Below, in pieces: positions 32,373 to 45,000 of a stretch of 64,000 nt of DNA (position 1 is the stretch's first letter; each line of letters opens with the position of its first letter). The DNA is from Prorocentrum cordatum. Its lineage: Eukaryota; Sar; Dinophyceae; Prorocentrales; Prorocentraceae. Position numbers and translations under genes: made by a program. Below the pieces are notes generated by a model. It saw nothing but the letters and a program-made list of their open reading frames with translations, ran no database searches and was not told the DNA's origin. The stretch is from contig CAUYUJ010022424.1 of assembly GCA_963575745.1 (NCBI GenBank), positions 35,001-99,000 of the forward strand, in the 5' to 3' direction.

Positions 32373-32533
32373 TAGGATGTTTGGTAAAACTGATGGATCT
32401 CCCCGACTCCAGAACTGGCGCGGGCTTCCACTTGCGGTTCCCTTGCTCCTGCCCTTGCCTCTTGCTTGCCCTTTCTCTCTCCCTCTCTCTTCACCGCCGC
32501 TCCGCGGCTCAAGCCTTTCTAAGGCCAAGCTGG
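32373..32533 (+). repeat. Split direct repeat A1
   Basis: 161 bp from TAGGATGTTTGGTAAAACTG to GGCCAAGCTGG. It matches A2 (48261-48421) with one visible difference (T at 32466, C at 48354). It forms the left end of the element. Confidence 0.9.
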
Positions 32534-32628
32534 GGGTCGGCCTCAGTTGGCCTAAGGCCGGGCCCGGGAGGGGCCAGAAGACTCCCAGGCCTGGGTCCAG
32601 GCCTGGCAGGGGCGCCCGCGGCCGCACG

Positions 32629-35600
32629 ATGCCGCGCCTGGCGCCGCGCGGCTGGTGGGCGGCAGCGTCGCCGCCCGCGGGCGCGCAGCTGCGCAGCGGC
32701 GGGGGGCCTGGGCGCCGAGCGGCGCCGGCTCACGCCAGCCGCGGAGCACCTAGAGGCGAGGCGGCATCCGTCGAGGCGGGGCCGCCGAACCCCCCCGACG
32801 AGCCAGCAGCCAGGCGCGAGCCCGCGCCGGCGCTGGTGCAGTGCCAGGCGGGGGCCGCGGGTTGCGCGTGCGCGCCGGGGCCCGCCTGGAGGAGCTACCC
32901 CAAGGCCCAGACGCCGCCGGTCGGCCGGCGCCGTGGGCGCGCGGCAGCCCTGATGCTGATCCTCGCGATGACCGTCGGGATCGTCGATGCCGACGCCGAT
33001 GCCGAGTCCGCGTACTACGACGACAACGTGGACATGAGGGAGTTCTGGCTCGATGTGCCCGTGGACCCCTCGATGCACGTGGGCGCGCCGCCGGACGGGA
33101 TCCACTCCGCCGGCGGGCGCGCTGCGCCTGCAGGAAGCAGCGGAGGGGGACCGCCGCGCGAGCGCTCCGCGCCGCCGGCTGGGCCCCCTCCCCAGGGCCC
33201 GACCCACCCACCCCCCGACCCCCCCGATGGGGATCCATCGTCCTGGATCAGAGGTTGAAGTCTTTTCGGCATCAGCTGGAAGGACATCGGCAACCGCACC
33301 TACTGGTTTGCCGAGGGGATGGGTGGGGGTACCTTCAGGGCCGTGGGGAGCTTCAGGTCTGCCTTCTCGACTCGCGAGGCAGGAGGTTGGCTTAGCTCAG
33401 AAGGTGGCTGGGTGCTCTACATGACGGACCAGATGGGCCTCACCCTGTTCGGCTCCGCGTGGCCGCTGATCGCCGGGCTCGTGGCGGTCTTCGCCGGCAC
33501 CGGGATGGTCGCGCTCTTGGCCCACAGCCTGAGGACGCTCTTCGCACCCTGTAGCTGGGCGGCTTGGACCTGCGGCTTGGTGCTGGCATGCTGCCCTTGC
33601 CCGAGGCGCCGTACGCCTGGCGAAGTCAAGCTCGACAAGCTGGTTCCGCCGGCGGCCCCGCCGCTCACCGACGTGGTGTGGCATGGGCCGACTACCGGGG
33701 CCGACCCGACGACTGACTGGTATCGCAAGAGCATCAAGGAAGGCCGGGGCTCCAAGCGCGGCCAGAACGACCTCATGATCCGGGTGGACTACAGGGTTGC
33801 CCGGCTCAAGCTCAACATGAAGTCTCCTGAACGTATCAACCGCCAAGGATTGTGGGTGGAATACGATTCCGTGAAGGGTGCCAGCGACAAGAGCTTCCGG
33901 CGCGAGCTGGAGCAGCGGGATCCTCGCTGGCTTCACCTGTGCCGCTCTTCGAGCTGTACTGGGTGCAAGGGGCGCGAGAACGAGCTGCATTGCAAGGAGT
34001 ACGCGGCCCTCGACAACGAAGCCATCGTAGACCTCGGCGACTATTCGAGGTTCACACCCTGCCGGATCTTCGTCTGGCTCTGGAGGGGGACGGGTCTTGT
34101 CTACAAGTTGCTACTGTACATCCTCTCGTGGTGCTCATGTTGTGGGGCATGCCTCTGCCGCCGGCGCCGCCGCCGTCCTAAGACTGGCGATGCGGAGCCT
34201 GGCGTGCAGGGGTCAGTGGCAAGGCTACTTGACCAGGAGTCCGAGTCCGAGGTAGATGCCGAGGACAACCCTTGCGAGGCGGTGAAAGTGGGGCTCATGA
34301 TCAAGGGCAAGATGCGCCCACTGGCTCCCGAGGGTTGTCGAGACGCTGCACGAGGGGACCCTACTGTGCTGCTGGTGGAGGACGGGCGGGCCTCGGACCT
34401 CCCTCTCCCAAGTGAGGGGAGCGCAACGGCCTGCCTCTGCGAGCATCACCGGCAGATCTACATGGTCCTGCGATACGGCGAGAAGTGCTCCCAGGTGACC
34501 TGCTTCCGGGAAGCGGTGGGCATGGCCTCAGGGGTTCCTCTCTGTCTGCAACACCTTGGGGGTGACGCAGCCCGTGCAATACACGACAACCCAGCAGGAG
34601 TCGGGTTCTTCGCAGGACTACGGCGCCGAGCTCGGCGGAGCCCTGCAGCACGGAGCCGCACACCGGAGCGGGCAGCTGCCGCCCCAGCCAGGAGCCGCAC
34701 TCCAGAGCGCACCGCACCCCCGCCCTCTGCGCGAGAGGCGCCTTCCAGCCCTGGCGACCCCGTCCCGTCGCCGGCTGGGCCACCGAGCGTGCGCTTCGAA
34801 GCGCCGCCGGTTCCGGGCTTCCCCCAGCCGCCAACTCAGCCGCCCATGCCCCTTGGACAACACTTCATTCTACGGGCGAGGGTGCATTGGCCCGAGGGGG
34901 CGCAGTGGATGATTTTCAGAGGGAAGGCAGTCGATGCCGTCGCGGCCAGCACGGTGGCCGACTACTTCGACGGTGCGCTGGCGCTCGAGGTGGCAGACCC
35001 AGCAGGCGTCGCCATCCGCTTCCTCGTGAAGCCCGACGGCGTTATCCGTGCGCCGTCCCCAGGACCCTCCGGACGCCTACCCGCAGGGTTCGTCGAGGAG
35101 CTGCTCCACCACGCACCCCTGGGATGCGAGGAGCTCGGCATCGGCGTCTCGGCGACCAACGTACCCGAGAAAGTTTGGCACAAGCTGGCAGCTTGGCATG
35201 GTCTGCCCGTGGGTGGCCGAGCTGGCCCACTCAGCGAGGCACGCTGGCGGCTGCTCAAGGAGAAGGTGGTCGACCTAGTCAAGTGGCACCCTGAGGGGGG
35301 CGTGGCACCCAGTCCGAGCTTCGAGGCGCAGGCCACCGAGGCGGACGCCAAGCTGCGCAGCCATTGGCGGCGGCTCGATCGCAGCAGCTCGCCCAGGCCG
35401 CCCTCGGGGTCAACAAGAAGGAACTCTCGTTCGCCGTCAGCCGAGGGCGGACGAGCAGCCAGCTCTGAGGCGCCCGCGTCAGGAGAGAGTCATCAGGGAG
35501 ATGAGGGAGGAGACATGATGGCCTGCTACTTGGAGGAGAAGGCCCGTGGGTCAAGCGATGCGGCCGCTGTGCAGAGCGTGGCTGCTGGCTTCGGTGAGGA

Positions 35601-36039
35601 AGCCCAGCAGGTGCTCGCCGGCCTCATCCGATATGCTCGATACCTCAAGCAGCAGACGAATGAGCCTGAGGAGCTCGTACGACTGGATGGGCACATTGGC
35701 AACTGGGAGGTGCTCCAGCAGGTGCCCTCGCGACCACAGACCCCAGAGGCATCGCCTAGCAGCCTCCAAGAGCTCCTCAAGCTCTCACCCGAGCACCACC
35801 GCTCACAGGGGCCGCCGGCCTCCACGGCTGACAGCGCGCCCCTGTTTGAAGCACATCCACACATCCACCCCTCTCGCCAGCGGTCGTCCTGCCGGCCTTT
35901 CCCGTCGGACAACGGGACGCCGGCCTCCCAGCTACCACGGCTGGGTTGGGCCCGGTCGTCCGCCCTCAGGCGCCGAACATCAGGTCCTTGTTTTGCTACG
36001 ACCAGCACGTCAGTGACTTGGGCCTGCCTCCAGGTTTGA
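32629..36039 (+). CDS. Element ORF1: protein with hydrophobic segments, function unknown
   Basis: One frame runs from ATG 32629 to TGA 36037-36039, with a single in-frame TGA at 33256-33258; the uninterrupted part begins at ATG 33319 (906 codons). Before the stop is a signal-like stretch AAALMLILAMTVGIVDADA. After it are a GNRT site (possible N-glycosylation) and hydrophobic segments at residues (from 33319) about 48-71 (WPLIAGLVAVFAGTGMVALL), 80-95 (WAAWTCGLVLACC) and 248-279 (IFVWLWRGTGLVYKLLLYIL). Then come an Arg/Cys-rich patch, a Pro/Arg/Ser-rich linker with repeated ARSRTPER, and a globular-looking C-terminal half. No known Gag or envelope family is recognised. It ends overlapping ORF2 by 94 nt in a different phase. 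Whether the TGA is real decay or a sequence error cannot be told here. Confidence 0.6.
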
Positions 36040-39000
36040 CCACAGCACCAGCACGCTACGCTGCTGGGGCCCGAGAGGACAGTGGGGGTGCCGACCCGTT
36101 CGGCCTCGTGCAGCCAGGGGCAGCGCTGGACGCGAACACCGCCAGGATGCTCCACGCGTTAGAGGGGGTTGCCAACGCCCGGCAGGGCGACAAGGCAGCT
36201 CCGCGTGGGACAGTGGCGGCGCTGGGTCGGGCCGAGGAGTTGGACGTCTACCTGGCGCGCGGCTGCGGCCAGCTGACCGTGGAGGTCTGCGACGAGGTCC
36301 TCGGACGCGAGCTGTTCTACGCTCTGCGCCGGACCTGCGAGCAGAACAAGGCCCTCATGCTCGCCGTCGAGACGCCCACCACGGTGTCCAACCGGATCGC
36401 AATGGCGTGCGCCTCGCTCAGCTTCGGCGGCAGCAGCCTGGACAACCTGGCCCCGTGGTCGGCATCTGTGGCGGACTTCCCGACCTGCAAGACGATCGCG
36501 TTCGACAGGTACAGCGCGCCACACGACACCAAGCTGGAGCCCAGGCCCAGGGCCCCCGTGGTCTTCGACCAGTGGAAGCGGCAGGCCCAGAACATGACCA
36601 GGTTCTTCGGGCTTGTCTTCGGGCGGGAGCACGTCAAGGAGCGCCTGGACTGCCTGGAGACTCTCGCACGGGAGTGTGAGAAGGACGACCACGCCTTCCC
36701 GCCCAAGTTCGTCTACGAGTTGTGGGAAGAGCTGTGGGCGACCTGGTGCGAGCGGCTCCGAGACAAGAAACGAGGCCTCCTGCGCATGCTGCAGACGGAC
36801 AACCCCAGGAAGGAGGACCTCAAGATGGTGGCCTTTGCTCCCAGGCCGGACGGACGCCCAGCTTTCGTCTTCCCTAACGTCTTCGACCTCGAGTCTCCCA
36901 CAGGCTATTACCAAGAGGTCGTACGCCCGCGACAGCAGCGCTACCTTCAGACCGTCCTCAACGACTCGATGCACGGGGTGCGTGGCGCCCCGGGCAAAGC
37001 TGGGGAGGTCCGAGGAGGGGGAGAGGAACCAGCCGCCGAGCCTCAGGAACAGCGAGCTGGTGCCACCCCCAAGAGGAAGCCCAAGGCCAAGGCCCAGCCG
37101 AAGGCCAGCTCCGCACGGGCCGCGTACCCTGCGGGCAAGCGGCTGAACGCCCAGGAGATCAAGCTGTCAGTCCGGCATGCGCCCTGCGACAAGCAGGGCA
37201 AGCCGCTCTGCTGGGACAACTCGACCTGGATAGGCTGCAAGAAAGGAACTGCGGGGTGCTCACACTCGCACGAGCTTATCAAAGGGCTGAAGGACGTGCA
37301 CTGGACCGTGCAGTGCCAGCTCCTCAGGCGGGGAGGGCTCCGCAACGCCACCAAGATCGACCCGGCGTCGGTCAACGGGAGAATTGCACAGCTGAGGGCC
37401 CAGGCGAAGACCGAGGCGGACAGCAAACGGGCTGCAGGCGCTGGCGCAGCGGAGAGCCAACCTTCCAAGACGGGTTGGGCGCCACCCGACGAGTACGCCG
37501 AGGTCCAGTGCACCGAGCTGGAGTCAGAGCTTCGAGAAGCCGCTCAGGGGCCCGATGCGACCTGGCTCGAGGACCCGCGGGCCAACAGCCCGGCCCTGAT
37601 CGGAACGAGTGTCTGCGCAGACGAGGGAGCTCTGGCCCAGCGGAAGCTGCTCGAGGCCGTCCAAGAGAGCGGGGCACTCGACCCCGTGAGCCATGCCAGT
37701 GACTACATGCGGTCGCATGTCTTGGCGCGTCTCGCGTGCGCCCGCGGGCGCGGAGAGGAGCTTTCGGTTGAGCAGGTGCTCCTCGAGGCGACGAGCCAAG
37801 GCGGACCCACCCTGGCCGCCGAAGCTAGCGAGCTGCTGGACCGCCTTGGGGCGAAGGCTGGCAACCTGGGAGCCGACCCCGATGTCATCATAACGCCAGT
37901 GAGGTGGGACGCTGAGAAATCGGTAGGTCAAGGCTCCGTCACAGTGCAAGGCCATACTTGGCGCTACCTCGACTACCAGGACCAGCTGCCTTTGGACGAG
38001 TGCATCGCCAAGCGATTACAGGTGGCCGCCGGTGTTTCGGAAGAGCGGCAGTGTCTCCCACTTCACCTGGCAGCCGCCAAGCTTTGGGTACATCTGGAGA
38101 CTCCACCCGACGCCCAGCAGGTCAAGGACCTGGCCCTCGAGATCCGCAGGGACCTCCTGGAGAAGGCTACCGACGCAGCCGCAGGTCTCGCCGATGCCCC
38201 GCCCTGGATATCTCCCAGGGAAGCCGAGGTCCGGATGCACATCCACGACGCAGTGCATCGCGACCACGACAAAGATTTCCGATGCGTCGCGCTCTTCCCA
38301 TGCGAAGCCTTGGAGGAGGTGGTGCTTAGAGTATGGCGTGCAGACCACTGGGGTCATTTGGATATCGATACGGTCCTCCCCGTGGGAGAGCCCAAGCAGG
38401 AGTGCCACGTGATTATCCATCGCGGGCATATGCGTGTCCTCCACCCACCGCCCGGGGCCGACGGCCGGCGAGTAGCGGACGAGCTCATCCGCACCTGGGC
38501 CACGAGCGGGAAGGACCTCAAGGAGCTCCCCACCATGGGCTGGGAGACGTACCTCGCCTCGGAGGAGGATGGCAGCCCGGTGGTGGCCAGCAAGCCCCCC
38601 CCATGCCAGCATTGCAGAGCTTTGGCAGCACAGCAGCAGCAGCGTGGGAGAGCCGCCGGCGGTGCAACCGCCGCGGTCGAGCTCCCCACCGAGGTGGAGT
38701 GTCCAGACTTCGGGGACTTGGAGCCCCTGCGATTGAGGCCAGCGTTCGCATGGGGGCTCAGGACGAGGGAGATTTTCGCCGGGACTGGGCGTTGGACGCA
38801 GGCCATGAAGAATGCGGGCATCGCCACCAGCGAGTCTGTCGAGTACTTCGGGCAGCCGTTGCTCGGCAAGGACCCCCGGCCACAGTTCGACATACGCGAC
38901 CCACTGGTACGAGAGCGCCTGTACCAGGAGTTCAGCGCGCCCCCTGGCCCCGACGAGGCCAACGTGCTGCAGTTCGCCCCACCCTGCGTGAGCCATTGCC

Positions 39001-42000
39001 CCTGGCAGTTGGCGGCAGGAGGGACGAGGACTTTCGAGTGCCCAGATGGAACCGGGGAGCGGCAGATCGAGATCGACGGCAACGTATTCGGGGAGTTCGC
39101 GTGCATCGGGGCGAAGAGGGGCTACGAAGCGGGACGAGAGTTCCTCATCGAGTCATCAGCACGGGATGGGCGGTACCCCAAGCTGTGGGATCGCCCCTGC
39201 ATGCGGGCCTTGACGCGCGCGACGGGAGCCCGAGTTCTCGCCATAGACATGTGCGAGTGGGGGCTTGCACCACCGGACGAGCCACAGCATCGGTATCAGA
39301 AGCGGACCTGGTGGTTGGCATCACTCGGTCTCTACCCTTATGCCTTGATTCTAGCCAGGAGGTGCACAGGCCATCACATGCACCGCACTTTGGAGGGCGG
39401 CCTACCGTATGATCTAACGGACGCCCAGGTAGAAGCCTACAACCTTGATGCTCGCACGCGGCTCAGTAAAGCCGAGGCCAGCGAATTGATCAACCTCAGC
39501 ACCAAACTGAGCGAAGCCGGCGAGTACTACGGCCTCGACAGCGACGGGGTCACCGTCACACTGCCCCCGGACGACAAGCTGATCCGCGTGAACCAGCTCA
39601 TCGCGCGAGCTGCCCCAGACAATTTCCACTGGGCGAGGATCGATTTCCGCACCAAGCGGCACTACTCCGCCTTGCCGGAGAGCCAGTGGGCCCTCTACTT
39701 CGGCAAGACCCCCGAGGGCGAGCTCCGCTTCACCCTCGGCAAGCAGGCCCCGTCCAACCTGGAAGGTGGAGGACGTGTTCCCAGCGGTACTCCCCAGCTC
39801 AGTGCAGCAGCAAAGGGAGAGTTGGGAAGCGCAGGCTTCGGGCTGGGATTGCGGGGCATGCGGAGGACCCAGCACGCAGGGCAATATGCACCGCGGCTGT
39901 GCGCTGCCTGGGCAGCCGTGCTCAAAGCAGCGGCTGCCGGCACCGCCCCAGAGAAGCTGGAACAACAGATCGCCGCTATGGATGCCGAGGCGCGGGCTTT
40001 GGAGGAGAAGTTGGAAGGCAAGGTGGCGCGGGCCGGGCGCTATGACGCCCTGGAACAAGAACCCCCCCCCTCTTTTCAGCCTCCGACCTGTGCGGGAGAG
40101 GGCGGCGGTACCGCAGATGGGGCCACCGACGAGCATAGCGTGAAATGCGGCAGCCTGAAGCAGAGCGCCAACACCTGCTGCCCACCCCATTCGATATGGA
40201 GAAGCTCAATGGAGGTCGAATTCGATGGGGGCTCAAAGGGCCACCAGGGAGGCGGTCGTTCAAAGGGCGGCTACCTGGAGAGGAACGAGGCGGAGGCGGA
40301 TGGCCTAAGCTCAAAGGGCGAAGGCCGAGGTGAGGAAGAGGTGGAGGTGGAGACCGACGGCGAGCCAGCCATAACCACATGGGGTGGCGACGAGAAGCGT
40401 GGTGGCAGACGAGGTGGCAAGCGAGGGGGCTGGAAGCGCAACAAGGCGCGCAAGCGTGAAGCACGCGAAACTGCTGCTCGCGGAGGTGGCGGATCTGGCG
40501 GAGGGGGCGATGATGACGGCGACGGGGACGAGAGCCCCGAGGAGGAAGAGGAGGAGAACCGCCGCCAGAAGAAAGCGAGGGAAGCCGAGGACGAGGCGTC
40601 GCGGGCCAGCCCGGTGCGGGTCTTCGTCCCGCAGCAGGGGGGCCAGTGGGTGTTGCTCAAGGGGGGCCCGTTCGAGGCTGGAGAGGTTAAGGCAAGGTTA
40701 AGGGTCGCCGAGACACTGTCCGGGGGCTTCTTCGACGCCGACCAGTTGTACCTCTTCGAGTACACAGAGGATGACGATACTGCAGGGGCATATGGGCCAC
40801 CTCTCGACGACGAGGAAGCGGTGCGCCCCGGCGAGAAGTTGCTGCTGTGGGCCACGCTGAAGCCGCCCAAGGAATGGACCAGTTGGAGCCCCCGGTGGAA
40901 CCGGGACCAACAACCCGCACCTGGTGCCACAGCCCAGGAGGGTCAGCGGAGAGTCACGGCCAGGATTGCTTATAGAGCGGCAGCAGCAGCAGCAGCGCCG
41001 GCAAGGTCGAGCGGGGCCGCAGCGAGCTCAGCAACCGGCAGTGGCCGCCAGCCAGCCCCAACGTTCAGCGAGGTGGCGGCAGCAGCGGGCGGCGCCCGAG
41101 CGAGCTCGGTACCCCCGTCCAGCGGTGGCACTTCGAGGAGTTCAGGCGCTTTGATGCGAGTCGAGGAACAGCTCGCTGAAGCTCAGGGGCAGCATGCCCG
41201 AGCAGCGAGCGAGGGCGGCGACCAGGAGCTGAGCGCGGCGCGCGTGGTAGGACAGCTGGAGATCAGGCGCAACGAGGTCCAGGCCCGCCGCGCTGCCCGG
41301 CTCGAGCGCGAGGCGCGCCGGCGGGAGCGCGAGGACCAGAGGGCCTCCAGCGCACCCCCAGAGCCCCACAGCCCCCAAGTGCCCACGGAGGCCCCCCCTC
41401 CGCCCGAGGCGGAGGAGGACCCAGAGACCACCTCGGAGGAGATGGGACGCCGGGTTGCCGAGGCGCACCCGGGCGTAGCCTGCCGTGGGGGGGTCCACAA
41501 GTGCAATGCTGCCCGACGATTCGTCAAGAATTTCAACGACGTGCGGAGGGGTGGCAAGAGCCACGACCTGCAGCATGCGGATATCCTGTATCTGAACGGG
41601 ATCGGGCAGATCAGCGACGTCTTGATGCAGGCATATCCCGGGGCCGACCCGACGGACCCATCCCTGCCGCCGGAGCCTCGCCAGCTCGGCGAGATCCTGG
41701 CGCGCTACGTGGAGGAGCACGAGACGTTGAAGCTCAAGATGACGAGCTTAGGCATTCCACGAGACGAACAGGCCGGTGGTGGAATCCTGGACCCCATCTA
41801 CGTCGCGACTGAGAAGACTTACGTCGAGGAGTACGAGGGTCGAGATGTCCCAAGCGCTCGCAGCCGCAGCCGCCGGCGGAGTGGAGGAGCGGCCCCCTCT
41901 GGGGGAATGAAGCCCCCCGGGGGCACTCCTGGCGACTCAGAGTCATCTGCCTCCGAGACGATGGCCCCTGACACCCGAGGCCGGCTGCGAGCGAGGTCGC

Positions 42001-45000
42001 CCCAGGATGAGAGCCGGGGGCGCGGCTCCGCCCCGGACCCGAGGGATCCAGGGCGCAGGTGCGGAGGCCCTGAGGTGCCGCCGGCGAACACCCGCCGAGG
42101 CGCGCACCAGAAGGGCTGTGCGGAGGCACACCAGGACGAGAGTGGATCATCGCCGGCGACACCCCGGCCTGGCACCCCCGAGGCCAAGGAGTACTTGCAC
42201 TGGTGCCTGGAGCATGCTGAGTTTGCTCCCGAGCTGGTGAAAGAGGTGACGGGCCTGGGGAACCGCCTGCTACTCGCCGCAGGGAGCGTGGAGGCAGCAG
42301 CAGCGAGGCTCCGCGAGGAACGGGAGCTCGCCCTCGGGAACCCGCTCGGGGGAGTGCTCGATCCCGAGTTCGGCGAGGCGCTCGAGGAGGATCACCGGCT
42401 GTACCTCCAGGAGATGGCGAGCAGGGGCGTCCCCGTTCGGAGGCAGCAGCCCAGGCGCCGGACTATAGCCAAGCCCCACGCTTCCGCGAGGGACCATGCC
42501 CTGGAGATGTACGCCAAGGCCTGGAAGGACACGTCCTACGGCGCCGTGCTCTGGGCCACTCCGGAGGCCGAGGCCGCCCTGTCCGCTTCCGAGCTCATCG
42601 AGAGCCCGTCAGGGCGTGTGCCTAAGATGTTGCCGGACCGCACAGTGAGCAGCGAGGGGCGCCCCATACATGATATGAGGGTTGCCAATGGAGACTCGCC
42701 CAAAGAGCTGCATCCGCCAGCGCTCCAGCCCAAGCACGAAGCTCTTGTGCGCCTGTCACTCTGGTGGTCCGCACGCCACCCGGGCGTCCCACAGGTGATA
42801 GCCAAGCGGGACGCGTCGCGGGCCTTCAAGTGGCACTGGGTGCGCGACGAGGACGTGGCCGAGTTTGGCACCTCCCTCCCCGGCGACGCCGTGGGTCTGA
42901 CCACGCGCGTGATCATGATCCACTGCGTGATGGTCTTCGGGTGGTCGGGGTCGCCGGGCGAGTACATGGCGTTCGCCTGGAGTGCCAAGTGGGACCACGA
43001 GCGGCGCCGCCCACCAGACCCAGCGGTCAACGACACAGTGCGCTGGTCGTCCAAGTGGCTGATGGACGACGGCGTCTTGGTCGAGCCGCTGGTCGGCCTT
43101 CGGCCCTGGCTCAGCGCAGCCGACTGCGACGCGAGCATGCGGCGCGTCTGGGGCGACGACGCGATCAACGTCGACAAGATGGCAGAGGAGGGCACTTTCC
43201 AGGCAGAGCAGCTGGTCTGGGGCCTATACTTGGATGTAGACAAGCAGCGCTCGAGGCTCCCCGAGCCCAAGTGCGTGAAAGCCGCCCACCTCTTGGCGAT
43301 CGACGAGCTTCGCTATGGATGCCGACGGGTTCCCATCAAAGTCGTCCAGGAGCTGAGGGGGTCGGCCCAGTTCTGGGTGGCTACGCAGCCAGCTATCAAG
43401 CCCGAGCTGCCGGTCATTGACCGCCTCCTCGGCGGTGGGCTCAGCGCAGCCTGGGCGGAACCCCGAGGTAGCGCTGAGGAGGTCGCCCTTGCCTGGGACG
43501 AGTGGGACCAGACCCTCGAGCTGCTGCGGGTGCTCTTCGACGCACCCGAGGCCTGGGCGTCCACCTTCGAGGCGAGCTTCATTTCCTGTCTAGGGCCGCG
43601 CGAGCGCCTGGCACTCCCAGGGGCCGCCGCCCGGACGAGATGGACTGGGGGGGACGCAACCACGACGACCATCGGCAGCATCGACTGGGGGCGGGCAGTG
43701 GCCGGCAGCAAAGCGATGCCACCTCACTACATGGCCGTGGACGCCGCCCCGCTCCTACGCCAGCTGGAGGACGTGCTGAGCCACCCAGGGGCCGAGAAAG
43801 ATTGGGCGATCGCCATCGTGGAGCTGCTCGCGTTCGTAGCCCTAGCTGCCGCTAGGGGTAGCGAGTGGCAAGGCGAGCTGGTCTTCTACGTCACCGACAA
43901 CATGAACGTGCGGTCGTGGATTTCCAAGAGGCGGCCCAAGCACCCGCTGGCACGGCACCTCATCCGCCTCGTCCAGCGCCTGGAGGCTTGCTACGGGTTC
44001 AGCGCGACCGCGCTGTACATACGCACGTACCACAACGACATCGCGGACTGGCTGTCGCGGGAAGAGGCCAAGAAGGTCCACTCCGAGTTTCTTCGCAAAG
44101 GGTGGACCCGTATCGAGCCGCCCGAGGAATGGGGGAAGATGCTGGCCGAGGCAAAGGAGCACCTCCTGCGGCTACCTGGAGAAGATGGGCCCATTGCGGA
44201 GTCAGCGCTCCGGCATCGGGCGCTGAGGACCCCAGCAGCGGTGCCACGCAACCTCGCCCTCACAGGGCGCCGGGGCCTCGAGCTGGGAAGCCCACTGGGG
44301 ACTTACGGGCGAGCCTGGGAGCAGCTCGGTGGCGAGCTGACCACGGGCGACTCCACGGGGGTGGACTGGATCATGCGCACGCTGTCTATGGACCCGAAGG
44401 GCTTTGAAGTCGAGAAGTTGGCATCCTCAATTACCAGGGCGAGGCCACAAGTCGTTGTGGCCGACGCCCCGGGCAAGCTCGACCTGACCCGCGTGGTCAA
44501 GGTGCTGCGCAAGCTGGGGTACCGCGTGTACGATCTGGAGGTCGTCTGCACCCACTACGGCGACATGACAGCTCGAGCTCGGAGCCTGATCGTGGCGGGC
44601 AAGGGGCCAGCAGGCGTTAGCCTGGCGGGCATGCGTATGCCGCCGGCGCGCCGCTGTCCCCATGGAGTAAAGCACGCGCTGAAGGACAAGCCCAGCGAAG
44701 GCTGTCACCACTGGCTCGACGACGAGGGGAGCGTCACCTGGGACCCGGCAGCTCGCGGGGGCTCCGACCCTACACTGCCCAAGGGCATCGGCCACATCAA
44801 GATCGCCGGCACCAAGCAACTGGTCTGCTCAGTCGACGGCCCGATCGGCACGGTTCGCTGGCCCGCTGAGGGCCCGGGCGGACCGGGAGGAACCCTGATC
44901 CACGTCCCAGGACGCAGTGGCGGGCGCATCAGGGCGCTGTCGCCGGAAGAAGTTTGGATCGTGCAAGGAGGCGACGAGGCGTCGTGGGTGCAGCGACGAG

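Noticed and set aside
32373-32627. Extension of the helicase frame upstream of 32372 into RPRAPLPGLDPGLGVF-like sequence
   Set aside because: This part is the reverse translation of repeat A1 and adjacent element sequence, not helicase.
36159-36974. 271-codon minus-strand frame inside element ORF2
   Set aside because: Shadow of the real plus-strand ORF in very GC-rich DNA.
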